DNA of 64,000 nt from NCBI RefSeq assembly GCF_016745275.1, contig NZ_JADOEP010000012.1, forward strand, positions 32,993 through 96,992. The letters are read 5' to 3'. Source of the stretch: Enterococcus sp. BWB1-3. GTDB lineage: Bacteria; Bacillota; Bacilli; Lactobacillales; Enterococcaceae. This document shows positions 38,313 through 46,442 of this stretch, piece after piece (position 1 is the stretch's first letter; each line of letters begins with the position of its first letter). The notes beneath the pieces were generated by a model. The model had not been told where the DNA came from. It made no database searches and saw only the letters and a program-made list of their open reading frames with translations. The position numbers and the translations under genes are program-made.

Positions 38313-38673
38313 ATTGGATGCTACCATAGAAGAAAGTGGTACGAACTTATCTGGCGGACAAAAACAACGTCTAGGACTGGCAAGGGCACTCTTAGCAGAT
38401 AACGATATTATTATTTTTGACGAAGCTACCAGTAATATAGATAGTACTCTTAAAAAAAATAGTAAAGAATTTAATGTCTATCAAAGATAAAACTATTATA
38501 TTTATTACACATAGAGTTGAGTTGACTGAATCATGTGATAAAATTTTTGTTTTAGAACAAGGAAATATAATAGAACAAGGAAGTCCTGATAGCTTAAAGA
38601 GAAAAAAAGGTCAGTACTATAATTATCTATCTATAAATTACAATTCATTTGATGTATCTAATGAGATCGAGTA
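38313..38673 (+). pseudogene. Truncated, frameshifted ABC exporter ATPase
   Basis: Only the C-terminal third of an ABC exporter remains. The signature [20 protein letters not shown] and Walker [21 protein letters not shown] come first. The frame is then broken in a run of eight As (about 38451-38458). It resumes as [20 protein letters not shown] and ends NSFDVSNEIE at a stop at 38671-38673. The 5' part is missing where IS3 debris begins. Base composition is much more AT-rich than the core genes. Together with the next gene it looks like the rest of a peptide or bacteriocin export locus. Confidence 0.82.
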
Positions 38674-38702
38674 GCTAATCTGACTCTCTAATCAAGCTTT
38701 TT

Positions 38703-39308
38703 ATGAAAGGATACAAAAGTATGTATAGTATAATTTATACATTGAATAACTCTTTTAAAAATTCAATTAGGATTAGAGGACAATTTTGGACGCTAATAAT
38801 CATTATAATATTGAGTGTTTTTTCATTTTCAACAATATTTCTTTCTCTATTTTTTTTACAATGGATAATGCAAATGATTGTTAATAAAAACAATATTGTG
38901 ATATACCCCTTAAAAATTTACATGGGGTTAACTGCTATAAGTGGTCTATCTATGTACACTATATTATTAATGTATGTCAGTAGATTATTTTTTTTATCAG
39001 TACTAGAAAATGAAAATGATCTAAAAATTATGAAATTATTGGGAGATACTCAGAAGCGAATAATTATTGAATATACTATCCAGCCAATTTACTATTTACT
39101 CATTTTACTGCCTGTATCAGCTGGTATCTCTTTTAAAGTAGCAAAACAATTCATAGCTGATTTTTTTGACATATCTGATTTACAAACAGTTATTCAATCT
39201 TTTCATATTCCGTTGTCTTTAGTAATAAGCATGATTATTATATGTTGCTTATACGTATTCATATCCAATTTTTTTAAAATCAGACGTTTATTAAAAAAAT
39301 GGAATTAA
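38703..39308 (+). CDS. FtsX-like permease of a degraded ABC exporter
   Basis: 201 residues with four hydrophobic segments (near 25-55, 70-95, 125-150, 170-195) and the FtsX-type cytoplasmic motif LKIMKLLGDTQKRIIIEY between segments 2 and 3. It ends KIRRLLKKWN. The frame is intact, the gene lies 29 bp behind the broken ATPase and it is very AT-rich, so it was probably acquired with it. Alone it cannot work as a transporter unless another ATPase serves it. ATG 38718 (MYSIIYTL) is an alternative start. Confidence 0.6.
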   Translation: MKGYKSMYSIIYTLNNSFKNSIRIRGQFWTLIIIIILSVFSFSTIFLSLFFLQWIMQMIVNKNNIVIYPLKIYMGLTAISGLSMYTILLMYVSRLFFLSVLENENDLKIMKLLGDTQKRIIIEYTIQPIYYLLILLPVSAGISFKVAKQFIADFFDISDLQTVIQSFHIPLSLVISMIIICCLYVFISNFFKIRRLLKKWN

Positions 39309-39339
39309 CTATTATCTTCATTATAACTTCAGCTATTGA

Positions 39340-39400
39340 GCAACCGATACAGATGAATTGACACTAGATATTTGGTTACGAAAAGAGGGAAATCTCTTTG
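39340..39400 (+). pseudogene. IS6-family transposase scrap
   Basis: A short frame reads DTDELTLDIWLRKEG, which matches the conserved DADGLTLDIWLRKKRD stretch of IS6/IS1216-type transposases. Nothing else of the gene remains around it. Confidence 0.6.
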
Positions 39401-39529
39401 ATTTTTCAGCCTGCATAGAAATCAATCGCTTTTTGAGAATACCAGTTTAAAATTAGGATCAACATAAGAAAAATTTATTCGCTTTAGAAGTTTGAAACAG
39501 AACCAAAAAGGATAATAGCTTATTATTTA

Positions 39530-39622
39530 GGTTCTATGTCAAACGTTTATGAACTCATACTATTCGTTCAGCCTGAATAATGAAACTTATTGATAAACTT
39601 TCGCATAAAATAGTGTTGGTGA
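39530..39622. repeat. ISL3-type end repeat, copy 1
   Basis: About 93 bases beginning GGTTCTATGTCAAACG recur with few changes at 39698-39790. The start resembles the terminal inverted repeats of ISL3-family elements, so this is probably a solo end left by an earlier insertion. A hairpin with arms AGTCTAGTGAG and CTCGCTAGACT lies just behind it (39646-39675). Confidence 0.65.
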
Positions 39623-39697
39623 GCCAAAAAACTGAAAAAGAAATCAGAGTCTAGTGAGGAAAAAGCTCGCTAGACTTTTCTATTTCTGAGTAAAAAA

Positions 39698-39790
39698 GGT
39701 TCTATGTCAAACATTCATGAACTCATACTATTCGTTCGGTCTGAATAATGAAACTTATTGATAAGCTTTCGTATAAATGTGTTGGTGGAA
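39698..39790. repeat. ISL3-type end repeat, copy 2
   Basis: Second copy of the GGTTCTATGTCAAAC end. It overlaps the 3' end of the transposase remnant that follows on the minus strand, so this one is the natural right end of that element. Confidence 0.65.
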
Positions 39791-40140
39791 CAAAGGTAAG
39801 CGTCTTGATTTTGTTGTCTAGATCTTCTGTAAGTCCGTTTGAAAAAGGATGACAGAAAATCATTCGTGATTCCTTGTTTGTATTTCTTAAAGAAGGTCAG
39901 TTTCTTTTTGAACAAGAAAGGTAATCTGGCATCTAAGGTATCCAATTCTTCAAAAAAGCGCTTGGTCTCTCGATGAGCGAAGGTATATTTTAAGAATTGA
40001 ATCGTATCGTAAGCTAAGCGCAACAGGGGATCATAACTAAGCAGTTTATCGATGCTATCTGTTTGAGTCAATGGACGTTTAACTAACGGATGATAAGGAT
40101 GGCGCTGACTATCTAGTTCGGCTGAATCCTTTAAAAGCAA
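39715..40140 (-). pseudogene. ISL3-family transposase, C-terminal remnant
   Basis: The minus-strand frame holds LSYDPLLRLAYDTIQFLKYT, FFEELDTLDARLPFLFKKKL and TFFKKYKQGITNDFLSS, which fits the late part of ISL3 (DDE) transposases. The expected final motif (YSNGPLEG..KRVAFG..) is lost by a frame change, and the N-terminal two thirds are missing. Confidence 0.7.
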
Positions 40141-40385
40141 TTTCCACTATCGTTTTAGTCGACGATTGATTTGTAGTTTTAGACGATTTCAGTTTATCAG
40201 TTTGTTGTTCCTTTTTTGTGTTTGAACACTCAAAAATAGTGTTGGCAAATTTTCCATCAACACAAAATATTATAGAACCTTTAGAAAATCGCAGGAGAAA
40301 GCCCTTGTACGACTTCAGACATATGGTGAGCACGAAGCTATCCTGTAATGAAAGGTAGAAGTGAGGATATAATTCTGGACTAAAA

Positions 40386-40575
40386 ATGAACTTAGAAAGA
40401 ATATCCGCATGTTTACAAAGAATATATGAAAGCTATTCAGCTATTTTTGAAATATGATTGCTCCTCTGCAGCCGCTCTTTGAGAATTGGAGTATCTGTCT
40501 GTTGGTGCATTACGTAAATGGTTCAGAAAAGCATCCGCAGCTCCGGAATCAAACTGCAAGAATCAGCTTATCTAA
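40386..40575 (+). pseudogene. Second IS3-family orfA remnant
   Basis: From ATG 40426 the frame reads MKAIQLFLKYDCSSAAAL, a stop, then ELEYLSVGALRKWFRKASA. This is the N-terminal helix-turn-helix of an IS3-family OrfA of a different subgroup from the one at 38.2 kb. It runs into the 3' end of the rpiR-type gene. Confidence 0.7.
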
Positions 40576-41317
40576 CGTAACGTTTTAAATATATTTCTAA
40601 AATCAAATCAATATTTACCATCAAAAAAGCACGTGAAGTTATATCATAATTGTGATAAACATTTGTCGGAATTCCAGTGGTAATACTATGCATAGTAATA
40701 TTATTTAAAGAATTAGCTCTGGAATTGGTAATAGAAAGAATTTTTCCGTTAGTTTGTTTAACCTTTTGAGCAGAGGTTAGCAAACTATTTGTTTCTCCGC
40801 TCATACTAATAAAGATTGCTAAATCATTTGATTTAATCAACTGGGGTAATAGATCCAGCATGTGGGATTCATAGATATACATTGAGGCTTTATTAATTTG
40901 ATAGAGACGTTTACTTGTATATTCTGCTATGGGTTTGGTTAGCCCGACACCAACAATAAATAAATTTGCAGCAATATGAATTTGCTCAGCAAAAAATTCC
41001 AAGGAGTTCAAGGTTAGGGCACTTAGAGAATCTTGGAAGAAGCTCTGATATTGTGATAAGAGATCTTTTTCATTAATATAGGTTGTTTCTTTTATTAATC
41101 TTGCCAATTCATATTTGAATTGAGAATAACCTTTGAATCCAAGTCGTTGTGCCAACCGAATAATTGTAGAGTTTGAGGTTGCTAGTACGTTTGCCAAGTC
41201 TGTTAGATTCAGTGTATTGACCAATTCTGGAGAATTGTCCAAATCATAAAACACATTTTTTTCTGATTCACTCATTTCATTAATGATGTTTCCATAATTT
41301 TCAATAAGAATACCCAT
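40568..41317 (-). CDS. RpiR-family transcriptional regulator
   Basis: About 249 residues: an N-terminal helix-turn-helix (LTDLANVLATSNSTIIRLAQRLGFKGYSQFKYEL) and a C-terminal SIS sugar-phosphate domain (AANLFIVGVGLTKPIAEYTSKRL, LAIFISMSGETNSLL). It is divergent from the PTS-mannosidase operon and probably senses a sugar phosphate from that pathway. ATG 41317 is chosen because AAAGG sits 8 bases upstream; the frame is open to 41374. In Escherichia coli the equivalent regulator MngR is of the GntR family, so control differs here. Confidence 0.85.
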   Translation of the reverse strand: MGILIENYGNIINEMSESEKNVFYDLDNSPELVNTLNLTDLANVLATSNSTIIRLAQRLGFKGYSQFKYELARLIKETTYINEKDLLSQYQSFFQDSLSALTLNSLEFFAEQIHIAANLFIVGVGLTKPIAEYTSKRLYQINKASMYIYESHMLDLLPQLIKSNDLAIFISMSGETNSLLTSAQKVKQTNGKILSITNSRANSLNNITMHSITTGIPTNVYHNYDITSRAFLMVNIDLILEIYLKRYVR

Positions 41318-41382
41318 AGTCATCGCCTTTATGTTAGTTTTACTTATTATATCAGTTGCTGGATAAATATCCAAGAATTGAC

Positions 41383-41396
41383 TGAAACGGGTTACA
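41383..41396. promoter_or_regulatory. cre-like site at the mng promoter
   Basis: TGAAACGGGTTACA differs from the CcpA consensus TGWAANCGNTNWCA at only one position (G for the central C). It lies about 60 bases before the PTS gene, near TTGACT (41378-41383), so CcpA could block transcription when glucose is present. Confidence 0.55.
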
Positions 41397-41454
41397 AGAA
41401 TTTGTTATATTGTAGCTGTAAACAAATTAATTTTTTTGAAAAGGAGAAATAAAA

Positions 41455-43434
41455 ATGGATATCATTAAAATGACAGAGTTAGACTTGATCCAAACAAAAG
41501 TCGATTTGACTTCCAGAGGTTCCATCTTGGAATACATGAGCAAGATGTTGTATCATGCCGGATATTTAAATGATCAAAAAGCATTTTTACAGGCTGTGTT
41601 GGAACGTGAGAATCATTCAAATACTGGTCTTGAAAATGGGTTAGCAATTCCTCATAGTAAAAGTTCAGCAGTAAAAAAAGCTGGATTTGCTGTAATAACT
41701 CTAAAAGAGCCTTTGAAAAAGGAAGACTGGCCGTCAATCAGTCAATCTAATCAAGTTGAAGCTGTATTCTTATTAGCCATTCCGGAAGCAGAAGCTGGCA
41801 GCACTCATTTAAAATTATTATCAGAATTAAGCATTCGTTTAATGGATCAAAAATTTTTGGATAAAGTAAAAGCTGTGCATACTAGAGATGAATTATTTAA
41901 AGTTTTAGAATCCGGTATTGTGGAGGAACAAGTAAAGGATGAGAATAGGCAAATTAAATCATCTGATAAATATATCGTTGGAGTGACTGCTTGTGCAACT
42001 GGTATTGCCCATACCTATATGGCAGCCGAGGCATTAGAAAAGGCTGCCAAGGAATTGGGGGTAAAAATTAAAGTTGAGAAACAAGGAGCGAATGGTTTAG
42101 AAGATAAAATCACCGCAGCTGATGTTGCAAAGGCGGATGGTGTAATTTTTGCTGTAGATACAAAAGTAAAAGATAAGGGACGATTTAATGGAAAGCCCTT
42201 TGTTGAAGTTAAAGTGGCGGAACCATTGAAGAATGGAAAAGCTATCATTGAAAAAGTTTTGGCACAGCCTCAGGGTGTGGTGAATGAATCAGATGATAAT
42301 TCCCAGACAGGATCAGCTAAAAAAGGGTTGAAATCTGAATTGATGGCATCTGTCATGACAGGTATTTCTTATATGATTCCTTTATTGGTCGCTGCCGGAT
42401 TAATGTTAGGCATTGCTAAACTAGTATGGATTTTAGTGCTTGGTATGGACCCTGGAGTCATTGGAGATGCTGAGTACAATTCAGTTGGGGGCGTTGTTCA
42501 GTTTCTACATTATTTAGATAGCTTTGGTAATATGTTATTCAAATTTATCTATCCGGTTTTTGCAATGTTTGCTGCGTACTCGATTTCTGATCGTGTTGGT
42601 TTAGTATCAGGATTTGCTGGAGGTTTATTTGCAGCGGGTCTTCACTATACTTTTTGGGGTATTGAGGGTGGTATTCCCAGCGGGTTCTTAGGAGCGCTGG
42701 TTTTAGGTATTGCAGCTGGATATATTTCCCGTTTCTTAAATGAAAAAATCAAGTTAAGTAAGAACTTAAATGCTATGAAGCCAATGTTCTTGGTTCCGGG
42801 AATTTCTGTATTAGCCATTTTTATACTGAATTTATTTATTGTTGATCCGGTATTTGGCGGGCTTAATAAAATGATAGCTGATGCTATTACTAGTATGAGC
42901 GGTTCCGGGAAGCTTGGGCTATCAGCAGTTATTGCAGCAGCAACTGCCTTCGACCTGGGGGGACCAGTTAATAAAGCAGCTGGCGCTATAGCAATTGGTT
43001 TATCTGCAGATAAGATTTTCCCGCTAACACCACGTGTTTTGGCAATTGTGATTCCACCATTAGGACTTGGCTTATCAACCATGATCGATAAGTATGTAGT
43101 TGGACGTCGTGTTTATCCAGATGATCTTCGTGTTGTTGGGGGAACATCATTCTTATTAGGATTCTTGGCAATCTCTGAAGGAGCTATTCCATTTATGTTA
43201 CGAAATCCACTAATTACTATCCCTATCAATATCATTGGTGCAATTTTAGGCTCTTGTACAGCTGTTGCGATGGGAGCAGTTCAATGGCTGCCGTTGCCAG
43301 CAATTTGGGGGTGGCCGTTGGTTGAAAATCTACCAGCATACTTGGTTGGTTTAGTTGTTGGAACATTGTTTATTGCTTTTGCAAATATCTTTGTCCGCAA
43401 TTACTTGATTAAAAGAAAAGAAGCAAAAAAATAA
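41455..43434 (+). CDS. mngA: PTS fructose-family IIABC, predicted mannosylglycerate importer
   Basis: 659 residues in the order IIA (1-150, His67 in AIPHSKS), IIB (about 172-275, Cys in VTACATGIAHTYMAAEAL) and IIC (about 295-655, with LVAAGLMLGIAKLVW, TAFDLGGPVNKAAGAIAIG and SEGAIPFMLRNP). This is the single-chain fructose-family layout of E. coli MngA, which imports 2-O-alpha-mannosylglycerate as the 6-phosphate. The GH38 enzyme and glycerate kinase downstream support that substrate. Ribosome site AAAAGGAG. A cre-like site lies upstream. Confidence 0.85.
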   Translation: MDIIKMTELDLIQTKVDLTSRGSILEYMSKMLYHAGYLNDQKAFLQAVLERENHSNTGLENGLAIPHSKSSAVKKAGFAVITLKEPLKKEDWPSISQSNQVEAVFLLAIPEAEAGSTHLKLLSELSIRLMDQKFLDKVKAVHTRDELFKVLESGIVEEQVKDENRQIKSSDKYIVGVTACATGIAHTYMAAEALEKAAKELGVKIKVEKQGANGLEDKITAADVAKADGVIFAVDTKVKDKGRFNGKPFVEVKVAEPLKNGKAIIEKVLAQPQGVVNESDDNSQTGSAKKGLKSELMASVMTGISYMIPLLVAAGLMLGIAKLVWILVLGMDPGVIGDAEYNSVGGVVQFLHYLDSFGNMLFKFIYPVFAMFAAYSISDRVGLVSGFAGGLFAAGLHYTFWGIEGGIPSGFLGALVLGIAAGYISRFLNEKIKLSKNLNAMKPMFLVPGISVLAIFILNLFIVDPVFGGLNKMIADAITSMSGSGKLGLSAVIAAATAFDLGGPVNKAAGAIAIGLSADKIFPLTPRVLAIVIPPLGLGLSTMIDKYVVGRRVYPDDLRVVGGTSFLLGFLAISEGAIPFMLRNPLITIPINIIGAILGSCTAVAMGAVQWLPLPAIWGWPLVENLPAYLVGLVVGTLFIAFANIFVRNYLIKRKEAKK

Positions 43435-43453
43435 TTTTTTAAATTGTAGGTAT

Positions 43454-43779
43454 GGAGGTCGGGACAAAAGTGATCAGCTCCGAGAATTAAGAAAGAATAT
43501 CCGAAAATTGTCAAGGAACACTATTCATAAAATGAATAGCTGAGAATTGATACATTCCGCTGTACTTCGATCACATCAACTTCTATGTATAAAACCTACT
43601 AGAGTTGGCTGGCTTCACCAGGTTTGCTTCAACAGAGTAGATGAAGTCCTGTTACCTACTTGGTGAAGGATCTGGAGCTCCGATCGTTCGGCTTAATTCC
43701 GAAGGGGCTCCTTTTGTCCCGTTGTTTATTCGGGGATAGATACGAAGAGAGTTTGGAACTTTATTTCTGTCCCACTCCC
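43454..43779. repeat. MITE-like dispersed repeat, long copy B
   Basis: 326 bp inside the mng operon, bounded by GGAGGTCGGGACA and TGTCCCACTCC. It shares AGAGTAGATGAAG..TGTTACCTACTTGG with copy A at 33239 and TTTATTTCTGTCCC with the mini-copy at 61877. It separates the PTS gene from the mannosidase gene and holds several stems, so it could weaken or process the operon transcript. Confidence 0.75.
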
Positions 43780-43814
43780 ATGCCTGTTTTATAAATCAGA
43801 TAAGGTGAGTTGTT

Positions 43815-46442
43815 ATGAAAAAGAAAGTTTATGTTGTCCCTCATAGCCATTGGGATAGAGAATGGTATTTTTCTATTGAAGATTCGAATACTTTACTGTG
43901 TGAGAATCTTGATTTTTTAATGGAATACCTAGAAAATAATCCAGAATTCCCAACTTATAGCTTTGATGGACAATATTCATTAGCAGAAGAATTTAATAAA
44001 TATGTTCCTGAGAAGAATGATAAATTGAAAGAATTAATCAGCAATAATCGCATTCACATAGGACCGTGGTATACACAGTGTGATACTTTATTGATTCAGA
44101 CCGAATCGATAATCAGAAATCTTCTGTTAGGACAACGTGGAGCTGAAAGTTATGGAAAATCTATGTCAGTAGGTTATCTGCCGGATATTTTTGGGCAGAA
44201 CGCCTATCTGCCAGCAATTTTTAACGGTTTTGAACTAAAATCGAGTATCTTACAACGAGGAGTATATAATGATCAATTAGCAGAAGATCTTACTTTTGAT
44301 TGGGTTGCACCAAATGGTGACAGTATTTTGACGAATAATCTCTTTTATGGATATGGGCCAGGAAAGTTTTTATCAACTGATGAAAGCTATGTGCAAGAAA
44401 CCTTATTGCCGATTCTAGATAGATTGTCTGAAAAAACGAATCCAGAAAATCCCCTTTTATTACCAGCTGGCGGTGATCAAGTTTTAGTGCGAACTCATTT
44501 TCCAGAAGTAGTAGCTGATTTGAATAAAATGGACTTGCCATATGAATTTATCTTATCGGATTATGAAAGTTTTATGTCAGCTGTTAAGAATGCTAGTAAT
44601 AATAAAGTAGAAGGGGAACTTATTGCAAGCCAGAAATCAAGAATTCACAGCACGATTCGTTCTCAGCGAGTGGATATCAAACTATTGAATAGTCGTGTAG
44701 AAGAAAAGATCTATCAACAGTTGGAGCCTCTGGGAGTTCTCCACCAAACACTAGGCGGGAGATATCCTCAAGCTTGGATTAATACTGCGCTAAAGCTACT
44801 GTTTGATGCACATGCACATGATTCTATCGGAGGCTGTAACTCTGATGAGACTAATAGAAATATTATTAATCGATTACTAAAGGCCGAACGTATTGCGGAT
44901 GATTATATTACTATTTTGAAAAAACAGATAGCGAGAGCAATAAATCCAGAGGAAAACGGACTGGTCGTATTCAATTTACTGCCCAAAGAGGTAACAAAAA
45001 CCATTAATGTTGTGGTCTTTACACGTTTTCAAAATGTTGTTTTAAAAAAGATTACAGGTGATCAATTACCCCAAACTATTATAAATCAAACATACCTTTC
45101 CGGTGGAAAACAAATCAAAGTGACTGCTGAGGGAGAGCAAGAAATTGAGTTGCCGGGATATTATCGTAGTGAGCTGGCGATTGAAGTTGAATTCAGCGGT
45201 TTTGGTTATCAGCAATTTTTTGTAACTGAAAGTTTGGCAGTAGACCTTCTAAGTGTTTCTGAAACAGAAGAAATTGAAAATAAATTTTATAAGATTCATT
45301 TGATAGATGGCAAAATTCAATTACAGCGAAAAAGTGATGGGCAAATAAAATCAAATTGGATCAAGTTTGAGAACACAATTGATGGAGGCGATTCTTATGA
45401 TTATTCACCTGTGATGAATGCTTTGCCAATGTATAATGATTCTTTTTGTTTATTGGGGATTGAAACCTCTACGGAGTTGTCACGAATGACGTTAACTACT
45501 TCGATAAAAGTTGCTGCTTCACTTGAATATTTTCAGGAGCTGACGGACGACCTTGTAATTGAGACAACGATTGATTTACAGCGGAATTCTGATACGATTC
45601 TGATTAAACATCATATTTTAAATGAGGTTAAAGATCATAGAGTACGAGTTTTATTTGAAGGTGAAAATGCAGATGGTTTTAGTTATGGAGATCAAGGGTT
45701 TTCATTACAAAAGCGGTCCATTGTCAATCCACATTTGAAAACATGGAGAGAAGAAGGCTTTGCTGAAGCTCCACAGCCTATATTTCCTCTGGAACGGTTG
45801 GCTGCTGTAAATGAAAAAGATGGAAATGTTATGCTGCTGACTAAAGGATTGAAAGAGTACGAAGCAACCAAATCATTTTTTGCATTAACATTGTACCGTT
45901 CAGTAGGGCTTTTAGGAAGAGATGATCTATCTTGGAGACCAGGTAGAGCTTCTGGTATTAATAATAAAATAGTGGAGACTCCAGAAGCACAAATGTTGGG
46001 AGAACTTAATTTTGCATATGGGTATCGTTGGAAAGAAGCTAAACTAGATGTGTTGGATGTTTACCGTGCATTTGAACTTTTTACGGATAGTCAATTGAGT
46101 TACCAAATACAAGATTTAAATAGTTTTGAAGAACGAATAGATCGCTTTGAATTGCCGCAACCAAGTGGTTTTTGCAACTTACCTGCAACGAAAAACTTAC
46201 TGACAGTCCAAAAAGATGTTTTTGTATCAGCGTTCAAAAGAGCTGAAGATTCTCAAAAGGTCATTCTGCGTGTATTTAATCCACAAGAGAAGTTAGTAAA
46301 AATCGATGAATCTTTAGAAAATGTTCAGTTGGTAACGTTGGCAGAAAAAGTAGTGAATAGGACATTCAAAGAATTAAGAGCAAAAGATTTTGCCTCAGTT
46401 ATTGTAGATCCGTTAATTAAGGAGAGAAATAAGGATGATTGA
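43815..46442 (+). CDS. mngB: GH38 alpha-mannosidase, MngB-like
   Basis: 875 residues (E. coli MngB is of nearly equal length). The GH38 zinc motif VPHSHWDREWYFSIED is at the start, the nucleophile Asp is in VGYLPDIFGQNAYLP, and LFDAHAHDSIGGCNSDETN is in the middle. MngB-type enzymes split 2-O-(6-phospho-alpha-mannosyl)-glycerate to mannose-6-phosphate and glycerate in the cytoplasm. There is no signal peptide, which fits an intracellular PTS product. Its end overlaps the next gene. Confidence 0.9.
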   Translation: MKKKVYVVPHSHWDREWYFSIEDSNTLLCENLDFLMEYLENNPEFPTYSFDGQYSLAEEFNKYVPEKNDKLKELISNNRIHIGPWYTQCDTLLIQTESIIRNLLLGQRGAESYGKSMSVGYLPDIFGQNAYLPAIFNGFELKSSILQRGVYNDQLAEDLTFDWVAPNGDSILTNNLFYGYGPGKFLSTDESYVQETLLPILDRLSEKTNPENPLLLPAGGDQVLVRTHFPEVVADLNKMDLPYEFILSDYESFMSAVKNASNNKVEGELIASQKSRIHSTIRSQRVDIKLLNSRVEEKIYQQLEPLGVLHQTLGGRYPQAWINTALKLLFDAHAHDSIGGCNSDETNRNIINRLLKAERIADDYITILKKQIARAINPEENGLVVFNLLPKEVTKTINVVVFTRFQNVVLKKITGDQLPQTIINQTYLSGGKQIKVTAEGEQEIELPGYYRSELAIEVEFSGFGYQQFFVTESLAVDLLSVSETEEIENKFYKIHLIDGKIQLQRKSDGQIKSNWIKFENTIDGGDSYDYSPVMNALPMYNDSFCLLGIETSTELSRMTLTTSIKVAASLEYFQELTDDLVIETTIDLQRNSDTILIKHHILNEVKDHRVRVLFEGENADGFSYGDQGFSLQKRSIVNPHLKTWREEGFAEAPQPIFPLERLAAVNEKDGNVMLLTKGLKEYEATKSFFALTLYRSVGLLGRDDLSWRPGRASGINNKIVETPEAQMLGELNFAYGYRWKEAKLDVLDVYRAFELFTDSQLSYQIQDLNSFEERIDRFELPQPSGFCNLPATKNLLTVQKDVFVSAFKRAEDSQKVILRVFNPQEKLVKIDESLENVQLVTLAEKVVNRTFKELRAKDFASVIVDPLIKERNKDD

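Noticed and set aside
42645-43082. 145-codon minus-strand frame
   Set aside because: Antisense shadow of the PTS IIC domain; Pro/Ser/Ala-rich as expected from reversed membrane codons.
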